From Bacteroidia bacterium (GTDB taxonomy: Bacteria; Bacteroidota; Bacteroidia; Bacteroidales; Dysgonomonadaceae), in NCBI GenBank assembly GCA_025999435.1, contig BNXH01000024.1:1-25139 (forward strand): a DNA stretch of 25,139 bases, in the 5' to 3' direction. Positions 1 to 8,327 of the stretch are shown here, piece by piece; within the stretch, counting starts at the first letter, position 1; the number at the start of each line of letters is the position of its first letter. The notes beneath the pieces were generated by a model that was not told where the DNA came from, made no database searches, and saw only the letters and a list, made by a program, of their open reading frames with translations. The translations under genes were made by a program, and so were the position numbers.

Positions 1-26
1 ACAGGCTCTGCCGGGGGGCTTTTTTA
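1..26 (+). terminator. Right arm of a probable terminator cut by the window edge
   Basis: The first 20 bases are GC-rich (acaggctctgccggggggct) and run directly into a stretch of T. This is the shape of the 3' arm plus U-tract of a rho-independent terminator whose left arm lies outside the window. A weaker hairpin with G-U pairs can be drawn inside the visible part alone. It would end a plus-strand gene to the left. This is inference from half a structure. Confidence 0.4.
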
Positions 27-43
27 CCCGGTTTCAACATAAC

Positions 44-90
44 AAATCTGCAAGAAACTATGACTCTAAGGTACATATTCTTGCAGATTT
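44..90. repeat. 13-bp perfect inverted repeat (hairpin)
   Basis: AAATCTGCAAGAA (44-56) is exactly repeated in inverse at 78-90, with a 21-nt spacer. It lies between the terminator-like sequence at the left edge and the 3' end of the helicase gene. No T-run follows directly on either strand, so it does not look like a classic terminator. It could be an RNA stability or processing hairpin, or a protein-binding dyad. The symmetry is seen; the role is unknown. Confidence 0.65.
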
Positions 91-381
91 ATGCAATCTT
101 TTAATGATTTATTTTATTGATATATAACTATTTATGTACTTTTTAAGGGACGACTATTTAAACTATCTTCATGCCTATCCGCATATGAACTAAGAATCCA
201 TATATATATATATGGTATTTTGCTCGCATGATTATGGTATAAATGGATTTGTGTACATGTATTACGCATATATACAAGAGAAGTAGCTTTAAATTTGTCC
301 TAATATTTCTGGGATTTATATCTTCATCTATATTATAAAATTTTCAGTTTATTACTCTGTAAGGTTATTTTCGCGCACAGA
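91..381. other. AT-rich intergenic region, no gene seen
   Basis: This stretch lies downstream of the minus-strand helicase gene. It is very AT-rich, includes a short TA dinucleotide run near 200-212, and has no open frame with coding character. No convincing terminator for the helicase transcript is visible. Confidence 0.6.
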
Positions 382-3300
382 TTACTTATCTTTTTCAAAA
401 TAAAGTTCGGGTAAAACAATTTTAACCTCCTGCTCTTCCCCTTCTTTCTGCCAATAAGCAATAAAATTCACCTTTGCACTTTTCAATTCATAATTTTTCT
501 CCTTCATATTTTCTATTTGTCTGATAAATTGTTGTGAGAATTTTAAAACTGATTGGCCTTTGGAATTTAAACATTCATTTCCATTAAGAACCAAAACATC
601 ACCACTTATGAGGGGGGAAATTGCATATTGCTTGTTTATGAAATAGTCAAGCCACACATCTTTATAAGTCAAGTGCATAGCAATTTCGTTTGGCGAAAAA
701 TGTATTTCTAAGTCTTCCATTCTTTCTAAATTTTCTACGGAAATATCATCGAGAAAGTTTGAATTTAGATGAATTGTCAAGTTCTGTTTAGCTCTTGTCA
801 TTGCGACATACAACTGTCGTTTGGCTTCGCTTGTAGTTATGTCTAAATTTTCAAGCAACAGAAAAACATTGTCAAATTCTTTGCCTTTTGCTTTATGAAT
901 TGTTGAAACAAATATCGTTTCCCCATTTTCATTAAAGAAATCTTCTAACTTAGATTCACGGATGAAAACTTCCAAATCAGATTTATATTTTCTCATTGGG
1001 TTAGTTGCTTCAAAATCTTTGATGATGTTGGCACATAGTTCTAATTTATTGCTATTGCGAAACTTATTTACTAACTCCCGTTTCGCATTTTCCCAATTAT
1101 CATCGTTAATGATGAAAATATCATCTCTTAAGTTTAATTTACTCAAAAAGAATCTAATCTCAGAAAGATTGTACAGGTTGAAACCATCATTTGTTTGAAT
1201 TAATTTTGCCTGCATTCCATTTTTCAAAAGTAAGCCTGTAATTTGCAGTGCTTCTTCATTTGTTTTTGTTAATATACATGTGGTTCCAGTAAGTTCGGCT
1301 GTAAGTATATCTTGTACAAGTGGGCTAATGAGGTTCTCGCTTTTATAATGAACTAATTTTATTTTTCCATTATCGGTTTGCTTAGCAATAATCGGCGTTT
1401 CTTTCAATCGGTGAGGAATTCGTTTTACAAATTGATTGGTAAACTCTACGAGATTGCATTTACTTCTGTAATTGTCAATTAATTCATGTTTTACAGCGTT
1501 GTTAGATAAAATAAACTGTGTGAGATATTTCGAACTTGCTCCTCTGAATTCATAAATATTTTGGTCGTCATCACCCACTGCAATTACCCTCATTTCCTCG
1601 TTTTGTTCCATCAAAGTATTTATCAGGTTGAACTCATTGATATCCATATCTTGAGCTTCGTCAATTACCAAAACCGTTTTAGTGATTCGGTTTGCTTCAA
1701 CTTCTCCGTTCTTAATTTTTTCAATGGTATTTGTTAGAATTGAATCTGACTTTTCTAAATTTCCAATTTTACCCAACAAATCAAAGCAATAAGAGTGAAA
1801 TGTCTTTATTTCTATATAATTAGCTGCATTACCAATCAGCTTGATTAACCTCTTCTTAAACTCTGTAGCCGCAGCCCTTGAAAAGGTGATCATCAGCAAT
1901 TGCTCATGCTTTACATCCTCCATTAAAAGAAGAGAAGCGAGTTTGTGAACCAATACTTTTGTCTTACCGCTACCCGGTCCGGCTGCAACCACAATATGCT
2001 TTGTTTCGTTGTCGTTTATGATTTTTAGTTGTGTCGGAGAAAGTTCCCCAAAAAGTTGCCGAAATTTGGTAGGCGTTAAATTTCGCTTGATTTCATTTTG
2101 TCTGCTGCCTTTAAAATATTTATTGAGAAAAGATGTGTAGTTTAATTGAAAATAATCATCTACAAATTGTAAAGCATTCTGGTAGTCGGTAATCATTTTC
2201 TTTGCATATTCGCCAACAATATGAATTTGTTGAACTTTATTTTCGTAAAATTGATTTAACTTCTGATAGTCATCCTTTGTATAACGCTTTTTATTGTCCT
2301 GGTCGGTTCGTTCTATAGTTAATCGATTGTATGTAACCAAAAAACCACCTTCAATTTTTATTGCCTCAATTCTTGACAAGTAAAATAGTGTATCTTCTAT
2401 ATCATCAATATCAATGTTTAGTTTAAAGAGATTGGGACTATTCCCATACGCTGCTTTCAATTCATGAATGGAGAATTCGACCAAGACTTCCTCTTTTCCT
2501 ACATCCTCTTTCGAGGCATTCAGGTTGCTCTTTTCGTAAAGAAATCCAACTATAAATTGTGCTAATTCATATCGTTTCTCCAATTTTTCTTTCAACACCT
2601 CTTTAGATTGTAGGCAAAGTACCACAACATGATTCTTTGAATATTCCAGATTCTGTCTCTTAATCCAATTCTTGATTGCCCAAAAGTTGAGGATGGTTTT
2701 TATTTTAGACGTATTTACATTTTCATAACCATTTTTTTCTGCTTCTTCGTTGAGTTGTTTGATGTGAAATTCCTTTTCCTGTTCCTCTAATAATGGAAGT
2801 AAAAAGTTTTCAATTTTATTGAATGTTTCTACAATATAAAGTGAACGGTTCTTGTTTTCACCTTTTTTGATGAATGCTGTTAAATCTTTTGCATCAGCTA
2901 AAATTTTTTCCTCGCGAAGAAGGTTTACAATATTTATGACCTCCTCCTTCACAATTCCCAAATGATCACTGATATAGTCAATTCTTGATTCCGCCACTTC
3001 TTCGCTTGATTGTTTCCGGCTTTTACTTGAAAAAAGTTTCTTTATAATCCGGATTCCTTTTTTTTCTTTCTGTCTTTCTCCAAACCTATCAGATGAATTG
3101 ATTTTGTCAATCGCTTCTTGTGCATTTTTGGACAGAATGCTATTGGCAAAAATTCGTGGCATATTTTGTCCGCGCTTCAAATATCCCGCATCTTCCAATG
3201 TGGCAATAGCTGTTGTAACTCGTGTTTCAATCTCTACCACATTGTCGTCCCATCCCGCTTTTCTTGCAATTTCTAATGCAGAATTTGAAACTTTTGAGCG

Positions 3301-5205
3301 AAACCGGGTTATTTCTTTAATGGCTTTCCAAACTTGTTGAATTTCTTTAATGGAAAGCTTGGTTTGGTTCAATAAGATAAAATGCTTACTGAGATCTTCT
3401 TCATTAAACAGTACAAAACAATCGGCAACAATGTGTTCATCTCGTCCGGCTCTACCTGCCTCTTGAATATAATTTTCGAGCGAGTCTGAAATTTCATAGT
3501 GAATGACCATGCCTATATCTTTTTTGTCCACTCCCATTCCAAAAGCAGAGGTTGCAACCATGATTTGAGTTTCACCGTTAATGAATGCATCTTGATTTTC
3601 AGACTTTTCCTGCTTATCCATCTTCCCATGATATGGTTTTGCGTTAAAACCATCTTTAGTCAGTCTTTCTGCAAGCAAATAGGCTTTTCTTGTTCTTGAG
3701 ACATAAATAATTGTCGGACAATTTTTCTCTTCAATCAAGTCTCTTGCTGCTTGATATTTTTCTTCTTCATCTCCTTTTTCAAAAACTTTGTATTGAAGAT
3801 TTGTTCTTGAGGCTTTTGATGTATACAGTTCAAGATCGATAGAAAGTTTTTCTTTAAAATAATCCCGAATATCCTCAATCACTTTTTGTTTTGCTGTTGC
3901 CGTAAAACACGAAACAGGAATTCCGTCCTCAAGATTTTTCTTTTCTTGAACTGACTTAATGAAATCGCCGATGTACAAATAATCAACCCGAAAATCCTGC
4001 CCCCATGAAGAAAAACAGTGAGCTTCATCAATTACAATACGAGCTATCTTTCTTCCTAAAATCAATCTTTCTATAGTCTTTGAACGCAATGATTCGGGTG
4101 ATATATAGAGAATGGATGCAGAACCATCCTCCACTCTTTCAAAAGATTTAGCTCTTTCAATCGGATCAAGTAATCCATTTATGGTAACTGCCTCAGTAAT
4201 TCCAAGTTTTTCAAGATTGTCGACTTGGTCTTTCATCAGCGACTGTAAAGGGGAAATTACTACCGTAAGACCTTTTGAATTCTCTCCACTCATTAAAGCC
4301 GGAACCTGGAATGTGATTGATTTTCCTCCTCCTGTCGGGAAAATAGCAAGCAATGATTTATTATCGATTGCAGCTTTAACTGCTTTCTCTTGTAGCGGTT
4401 CACCTCCATAAGTCCTAAACGAATTAAATCCAAAGAACCTTTTTAAACCTTTGTGAACATCTAAAGCATTATTGCAGTATCCACAGCCACTTATACAAGG
4501 CTTGTTTCGCAAACGAAACATTATTCGTTCAACTTCCGGATAGTTCTTTAGTACCCAAGGAGGAGTAATTGAATGAATCTTTTTGTGAAGAATGAATGAG
4601 TAAATCAACGATAAACAGTAAGCAAGTTCAATCGGAGATTCTACTATAATTTTTGTTAAATCAATTTGTTCACAAATCTCATCTTTAAACTTTAGCCGAA
4701 TCAGCTTTTTAATATCCGAATCTATACTTGTATATGCGATGAAATCAAAGAAAGTATAAAATTCTTTTTTCCCCTTCAACAGTAAATAAAAAATTTGTTT
4801 AAGAGTTTCCTCTGTTTGATTAAAAGCGGCAACCTCATCATAGAATAAGTCTTTTGCTTTTATGGAATCATTCAAAGGATTGTTAATGTCTTCTGTTTGA
4901 AGCTTGTCATCCTTTAATAAAGCATGATATGGATTTGTTGGAAAAAGCAATGGAGAAAGAAACAGTGTATCAATGATATTTTTAGGATTGATTCCGGAAT
5001 CGGTTATTGCTGTATCAATATATTTAATGTCATGATTGAAAATATTATGTCCACAAATATATTTTGTTCCGTTAAGAAACTGAGTAAATTCTACGACAGA
5101 AGTTTTATGAAAAGAATTTCCATTATCCTTAATAGCCCCAATATCAAGAATATTCCTACTTTTTGGGTCAATTTCAGTGTCTACGAATGCTATGAGACGA
5201 TTCAT
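382..5205 (-). CDS. DnaQ-like exonuclease / RecQ helicase / UvrD-like helicase fusion
   Basis: This 1607-aa protein joins three DNA-processing enzymes. Residues 1-150 resemble a DEDD exonuclease: DTE at 9-11, HNIFNHD with Asp59, and NPLNDSIKAKDLF with Asp113, where the histidine expected five residues before that Asp appears to be Asn. A Cys cluster (CISGCGYC, 237-244) precedes the RecQ entry motif FFGFNSFR. The RecQ core spans about 255-600: Walker A PTGGGKS (290-296), DEAH (393-396), and motif VI QEAGRAGRD (581-589). Winged-helix/RQC-like and linker sequence follows. Near 1073 a second, UvrD/Rep-type SF1 helicase begins: GPGSGKT, DEAQD (about 1183), GDDDQNIYEFRGA, VSTIHKAKGKEFDNV and YVAMTRAKQ (about 1468). 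Large RecQ proteins of this kind are known in Bacteroidota; their role is not established, and repair or defence are both possible. The gene is intact and 77 bp downstream of a broken gene on the same strand, probably its former operon partner. Confidence 0.9.
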   Translation of the reverse strand: MNRLIAFVDTEIDPKSRNILDIGAIKDNGNSFHKTSVVEFTQFLNGTKYICGHNIFNHDIKYIDTAITDSGINPKNIIDTLFLSPLLFPTNPYHALLKDDKLQTEDINNPLNDSIKAKDLFYDEVAAFNQTEETLKQIFYLLLKGKKEFYTFFDFIAYTSIDSDIKKLIRLKFKDEICEQIDLTKIIVESPIELAYCLSLIYSFILHKKIHSITPPWVLKNYPEVERIMFRLRNKPCISGCGYCNNALDVHKGLKRFFGFNSFRTYGGEPLQEKAVKAAIDNKSLLAIFPTGGGKSITFQVPALMSGENSKGLTVVISPLQSLMKDQVDNLEKLGITEAVTINGLLDPIERAKSFERVEDGSASILYISPESLRSKTIERLILGRKIARIVIDEAHCFSSWGQDFRVDYLYIGDFIKSVQEKKNLEDGIPVSCFTATAKQKVIEDIRDYFKEKLSIDLELYTSKASRTNLQYKVFEKGDEEEKYQAARDLIEEKNCPTIIYVSRTRKAYLLAERLTKDGFNAKPYHGKMDKQEKSENQDAFINGETQIMVATSAFGMGVDKKDIGMVIHYEISDSLENYIQEAGRAGRDEHIVADCFVLFNEEDLSKHFILLNQTKLSIKEIQQVWKAIKEITRFRSKVSNSALEIARKAGWDDNVVEIETRVTTAIATLEDAGYLKRGQNMPRIFANSILSKNAQEAIDKINSSDRFGERQKEKKGIRIIKKLFSSKSRKQSSEEVAESRIDYISDHLGIVKEEVINIVNLLREEKILADAKDLTAFIKKGENKNRSLYIVETFNKIENFLLPLLEEQEKEFHIKQLNEEAEKNGYENVNTSKIKTILNFWAIKNWIKRQNLEYSKNHVVVLCLQSKEVLKEKLEKRYELAQFIVGFLYEKSNLNASKEDVGKEEVLVEFSIHELKAAYGNSPNLFKLNIDIDDIEDTLFYLSRIEAIKIEGGFLVTYNRLTIERTDQDNKKRYTKDDYQKLNQFYENKVQQIHIVGEYAKKMITDYQNALQFVDDYFQLNYTSFLNKYFKGSRQNEIKRNLTPTKFRQLFGELSPTQLKIINDNETKHIVVAAGPGSGKTKVLVHKLASLLLMEDVKHEQLLMITFSRAAATEFKKRLIKLIGNAANYIEIKTFHSYCFDLLGKIGNLEKSDSILTNTIEKIKNGEVEANRITKTVLVIDEAQDMDINEFNLINTLMEQNEEMRVIAVGDDDQNIYEFRGASSKYLTQFILSNNAVKHELIDNYRSKCNLVEFTNQFVKRIPHRLKETPIIAKQTDNGKIKLVHYKSENLISPLVQDILTAELTGTTCILTKTNEEALQITGLLLKNGMQAKLIQTNDGFNLYNLSEIRFFLSKLNLRDDIFIINDDNWENAKRELVNKFRNSNKLELCANIIKDFEATNPMRKYKSDLEVFIRESKLEDFFNENGETIFVSTIHKAKGKEFDNVFLLLENLDITTSEAKRQLYVAMTRAKQNLTIHLNSNFLDDISVENLERMEDLEIHFSPNEIAMHLTYKDVWLDYFINKQYAISPLISGDVLVLNGNECLNSKGQSVLKFSQQFIRQIENMKEKNYELKSAKVNFIAYWQKEGEEQEVKIVLPELYFEKDK

Positions 5206-5281
5206 AAATGTATTTTCTTATGTTCATATCTTTATAGTTGCTTCATTTCATTTTGAGCCTTTGCTTTATATTTATCAGGCA

Positions 5282-5783
5282 TTATTCCGCAAGTGAATTA
5301 ACAAAATTCTCAAACCTCAAAATCTTCTCACTATTTGCTTTATTGAAAAGTAGGTGTTCAAAATCCTTTTGCTTTTTTTTCAGATCAACCGTTTTCAGTA
5401 GTTCTGTTGTTGCTTGCTTAAACTCTTGCAAATTATTCACTCCGCCACGCTTTAAACTTATAAGTTATCCCAGATGCTCCAATTATAAGAAAGCATAAAA
5501 CATCAACTTTTTTCCCTTTTTTAATTCTTCCAAATAGGCTCTTATTTGTTGTTCTCAATTATCATAGTGATAAAGCCTTCTTGACATAATTTTATTGGTT
5601 AAAACGGTCTGTTTGTCTTTTGTTTCATTTCACTCATAATCGCTAGTCTTAAATATGTATATCAGTCCGTATTGAAATAAAAAAGGAGTCGATAAACAAA
5701 GGGATATTCTGACTTATGCCGATATCAATAAAATCTAACTTTGTTTGATTTTTATTGAGACTAAATATTTGACTTATTTTCAT
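5282..5783 (-). pseudogene. Decayed gene upstream of the helicase
   Basis: Reading the minus strand from ATG at 5783 gives a clearly protein-like start (MKISQIFSLNKNQTKLDF, then a PLFIDSFF stretch) that stops at 5649 after 44 residues. A second frame then reads through several in-frame stops (TGA, TGA, TAA, TAA) and ends at TAA 5282-5284. It contains coding-like text, for example EQQIRAYLEELKKGKK and, near the end, ATTELLKTVDLKKKQKDF. The N-terminal phrase resembles hypothetical Bacteroidota proteins carrying a 'DFVDI...PLFIDP' motif; this is from memory and cannot be checked here. The C-terminal part could come from the same gene after deletion or from a second gene. I do not recognise a function. 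Strand, spacing and promoter suggest it once led the helicase operon. Confidence 0.5.
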
Positions 5784-5808
5784 GGCTTACAGATATTTTC
5801 GTTCGTAG

Positions 5809-5816
5809 CAAAGATA
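5809..5816 (-). promoter_or_regulatory. Probable -7 box for the broken gene and helicase
   Basis: On the minus strand this reads TATCTTTG, an exact match to the Bacteroidota -7 consensus TAnnTTTG. It lies about 25 nt before the ATG at 5783, so the leader would be short. No TTTG is found 19-21 nt upstream; the nearest TTTG is only 12 nt away. It probably still drives the helicase, which has no other evident promoter in the 77-bp gap. Confidence 0.45.
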
Positions 5817-6048
5817 CTTGGATTTAAGCAAATAAGGTAAATAAATAATTATTTTCTAGGTACAGATACGAATTTTATATTATAAAAAGCATTGCGGCTT
5901 TCATATAATCATTAACCAACAAAGGCTATTGTCGGAGGGTTATTCTACGAGGTACGGCCCTCCAAAAGGTAGAGTGCCCTCTATTTTCTCTCCATTCTTT
6001 TATAAATAAATTCTCCAATACTTTAATATCTTTTTGATAAATTGTTTT
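5817..6048. other. Intergenic region between broken gene and insertion sequence
   Basis: No gene is recognised. A GGAGGG...CCCTCC dyad lies within about 5935-5965 and could be a leftover hairpin, but it has no T-run. The remainder is AT-rich. Confidence 0.4.
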
Positions 6049-6074
6049 TAATGATTATCCGCATAATGTCCGTT
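6049..6074. repeat. Left terminal inverted repeat of the IS
   Basis: TAATGATTATCCGCATA followed by A and TGTCCGTT. It matches the reverse complement of 7110-7135 at 25 of 26 positions. Confidence 0.75.
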
Positions 6075-6174
6075 AAATATTTAACATTATTCAGATGAAT
6101 TTATACATACATATATTCCATATTTTGCTGATATTCAGTATATTTATAATATAGAACCTATAAAGCAATACATT

Positions 6175-7129
6175 ATGAATATACTTAATTTCATGCAACG
6201 TTTCCCCGACGAGGCTTCGTGTATAGCCTATCTGAAGGAACAGCGGGAACAATCCGGTGTTGTCTGCAAGAATTGCGGCTGTATGGAACATCGCTGGGAC
6301 GCCAATAAGCTGTCTTATGAATGCAAACACTGCCATAGCAGGCAATCCTTGCGCTCAGGAACCGTCATGGAACACTCCAAGCTTCCTTTTGGTACTGGAT
6401 AGCAGCCATGTTCCTGTTAACTGCTACTAAGAAATCCTTTTCCACGGAAGAACTCCGCCGCCAGTTGGGGCACAAACGCTATCAACCCATTTGGGAAATG
6501 GCCTGCAAGTTAAGAGACGTGATGGGTAAACGTGATGACCGTTACCAACTTACCGGGCAAGTGGAACTGGATGAAGGATTCTTTTCCATCGAACTACCTG
6601 AGGAAGAGAAAAACGAACCATTAAAAAGAGGACGCGGCAGTCAAAAGAAGGCCAAAGTACTTGTAATGGTTGAAAGTTCCCCATCGGAGGAAGTCGTAAA
6701 GAAAGGAAGGCCTTCCAAAACAGTCAGGCATCTCAAAATGCAGGTCATACCCGACCTGAAATCGAAGACGATCACCGATATTGTGGGTGAACAACTGGAA
6801 CCGTCGGTGGAATTAACGACGGACGATTCCACATCCTATATCAAGTTTGAGGAACATGTACAGAGCCATCAGGCTGTTATAGCAGACAAGAATACTATAA
6901 AAACGTTCCTGCCATGGGTGCATATTGCCTAAGCAATGCCAAAAGGCTGCTGCCGGATGTTCATCACAGACTTAAAACTGAATATTTACAATACTATCTG
7001 CATGAGTTCTGCTACAAGTTCAACAGACGATACTTCGGTGAGAACCTCTTTGACAGGCTTGTGTTTGCTGCCATCAGCTACAACACCGACTTCAAGTCCA
7101 GAATTTATAAACGGACAGTATGCGGATAA
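6175..7129 (+). pseudogene. IS1595-family transposase, two frameshifts
   Basis: The product would be about 318 aa. The first frame (6175-6402) gives an N-terminal zinc ribbon (CKNCGC and CKHC). It ends where one T appears to be missing from the run at 6387-6390; adding a T would restore the expected FWYWIAAMFLL reading. The second frame (to 6932) holds the catalytic-domain start, with VELDEGFFS (first Asp) and TTDDSTSY (second Asp). A second one-base loss near 6929 (expected HIAxSNAKR) moves the rest into a third frame, which carries the conserved end HEFCYKFNRRYF. The stop lies inside the right terminal repeat. Two separate lesions point to decay; a sequencing or assembly error is possible for either one. 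Confidence 0.85.
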
Positions 7130-7135
7130 TCATTA
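7110..7135. repeat. Right terminal inverted repeat of the IS
   Basis: AACGGACA, then G, then TATGCGGATAATCATTA. It is the inverse of 6049-6074 with one mismatch and overlaps the last codons of the transposase. Confidence 0.75.
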
Positions 7136-7418
7136 TATTTAAATATAATATTAAGTTTTATAAAATATTTGTTGTCGCATCTGATTGTTCTGCTTATATA
7201 TTCATTTTACATTCGTCATCAATTATTACTCATTCATTTTAACTAAAATGTAACAAACCTCTACAGTGAACAGTCAACAGTAAACAACTTGTACCTCGTA
7301 TCTCGTCTACTCGTAACTTTTTAACTAAAATGTAACAAACTTCTACAGTCATTTTTTAGCTGTTAGCCGATAGCTTTTAGCTTTTAGCCGTTAGCCCCTT
7401 GCTCGCGCAGCTACCCTC

Positions 7419-7499
7419 TTTGTCATCCTGACCGCAGGGAAGGATCCCGATCCCCGGGAGACAGGAGATACTTCCTATCGTCAGCATGACAAACCAGAA
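7419..7499. repeat. Cruciform unit, copy 1
   Basis: Outer arms TTTGTCATCCTGAC and GTCAGCATGACAAA pair with one mismatch. Between them are the GGATCC palindrome inside GGGAAGGATCCC and an ACAGGA/TCCTGT-like inner hairpin. The inner hairpin is weaker in this copy, which has TCCTAT. The unit resembles repetitive extragenic palindromes. Confidence 0.75.
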
Positions 7500-7611
7500 A
7501 AAACATATGCGACAATACATAATAATCTGTACTTATTTTAACTAAAATGTAACAAACTTCTACAGTCAATTAGCCATTAGCCGTTAGCCCCTTGCTCGCG
7601 CGGCTACCCTC

Positions 7612-7690
7612 TTTGTCATCCTGACCGCAGGGAAGGATCCCGATCCCCGAGACAGGAGATGCTTCCTGTCGTCAGCATGACAAACCAGAA
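7612..7690. repeat. Cruciform unit, copy 2
   Basis: Same layout as the copy at 7419. Here the inner hairpin is perfect (ACAGGA, 6-nt loop, TCCTGT) and the unit lacks the extra GG of copy 1 before GACAGG. Confidence 0.75.
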
Positions 7691-7832
7691 TTTAACTAAA
7701 AAGTAACAAACCTCTACAGTCAACAGTCAACAACTTGTACCTCGTATCTCGTCTACTCGTAACTTTTAACTAAAAAGTAACAAACTTCTACAGTCAATTA
7801 GCCGATAGCCCCTTGCTCGCGCGGCTACCCTC

Positions 7833-7913
7833 TTTGTCATCCTGACCGCAGGGAAGGATCCCGATCCCCGAGAGGCAGGAGATGCTTCCTGTCGTCAGCA
7901 TGACAAACCAGAA
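7833..7913. repeat. Cruciform unit, copy 3
   Basis: Nearly identical to copy 2, with two extra bases (GAGGCAGG) before the inner hairpin. It is followed at once by the next 20-bp core at 7915. Confidence 0.75.
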
Positions 7914-8023
7914 TTTAACTAAAAAGTAACAAACCTCCACAGTTAGCAGTCAACAGTCAACAGTCAACAACTTGTACCTCGTATCCCGTCTACTTGTAAC
8001 TTTTTAACTAAAATGTAACAAAC

Positions 8024-8327
8024 TCCACACTCAATTAGCCGTTAGCTTATAGCCTTTGTCGCTTCGCGCCATTTTCAAATTCGCTAATTATCAAATTATC
8101 ACTACATCTATAGATAAAACTAACGCCGGACAATGTTTCACTCTTCGTTCTTCACTTTTCATCGCTTTGCGCCATTTTTCATTTTTCACTTTTCATTTTT
8201 CACTTATCATTTTTTAGTCATCTTATGGCAAAGAGGGGGAAAATACGCTAAAAAGAGCATAAAAAAGTTGCCAGGAATTGTTTGTCAGAGTACATAATAA
8301 CTTTTTTCGCTAAAATTTAAACAGTTT
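8024..8327. repeat. Heptad-rich spacer before uxaA 3' end
   Basis: After the array come further degenerate 7-bp repeats. The clearest is 8173-8214, six consecutive heptads of CATTTTT/CACTTTT type. No gene is seen. At 8306-8333 a diverged relative of the array core (CTAAAATTTAAACAG) overlaps the stop codon of uxaA. Confidence 0.65.

Larger units (their letters stand above)
6049..7135 (+). mobile_element. Degenerate IS1595-like insertion sequence
   Basis: An element of 1087 bp bounded by imperfect 26-bp terminal inverted repeats and filled by one transposase pseudogene. The zinc-ribbon plus ISXO2-like DDE transposase places it in the IS1595 superfamily. It has higher GC than the surrounding intergenic DNA, as expected for a transferred element. 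The 8 bases flanking each end (attgtttt left, tatttaaa right) do not match, so no target duplication is visible and the insertion is probably old. It separates the helicase locus from the repeat-rich region. Confidence 0.75.
7239..8023. repeat. Composite intergenic repeat array
   Basis: Seven copies of a 20-bp core (TTAACTAAAATGTAACAAAC, with A for T at position 11 in three) start at 7239, 7321, 7538, 7692, 7766, 7915 and 8004. They head two alternating units. Unit A (about 74-89 bp: 7239, 7692, 7915) continues with CAGTCAA heptads and a CTTGTACCTCGTAT-type tail. Unit B (about 149-217 bp: 7321, 7538, 7766) continues with TAGCCGT-type heptads, CCTTGCTCGCG and a cruciform block. The unit starting at 8004 is truncated. 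Order is A B B A B A B'. No open frame crosses the region. The copies are similar but not identical, so this is an ageing array. Confidence 0.85.

Noticed and set aside
5238..5498. Plus-strand 86-aa open frame after the helicase start
   Set aside because: It is antisense to the remnant of the broken minus-strand gene, which has better coding character.
5282..5587. AbiEii-type toxin C-terminus
   Set aside because: The closing residues loosely recall nucleotidyltransferase toxins, but no catalytic motif remains and the resemblance is too weak to name.
6380..6410. Programmed frameshift in the transposase
   Set aside because: The site is a short run of four T without a slippery heptamer, and a second independent frameshift follows near 6929, so decay is simpler.
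7239..8023. CRISPR array
   Set aside because: Repeats are spaced irregularly (74 to 217 bp), the sequences between them are themselves repeats, and there is no cas gene nearby.
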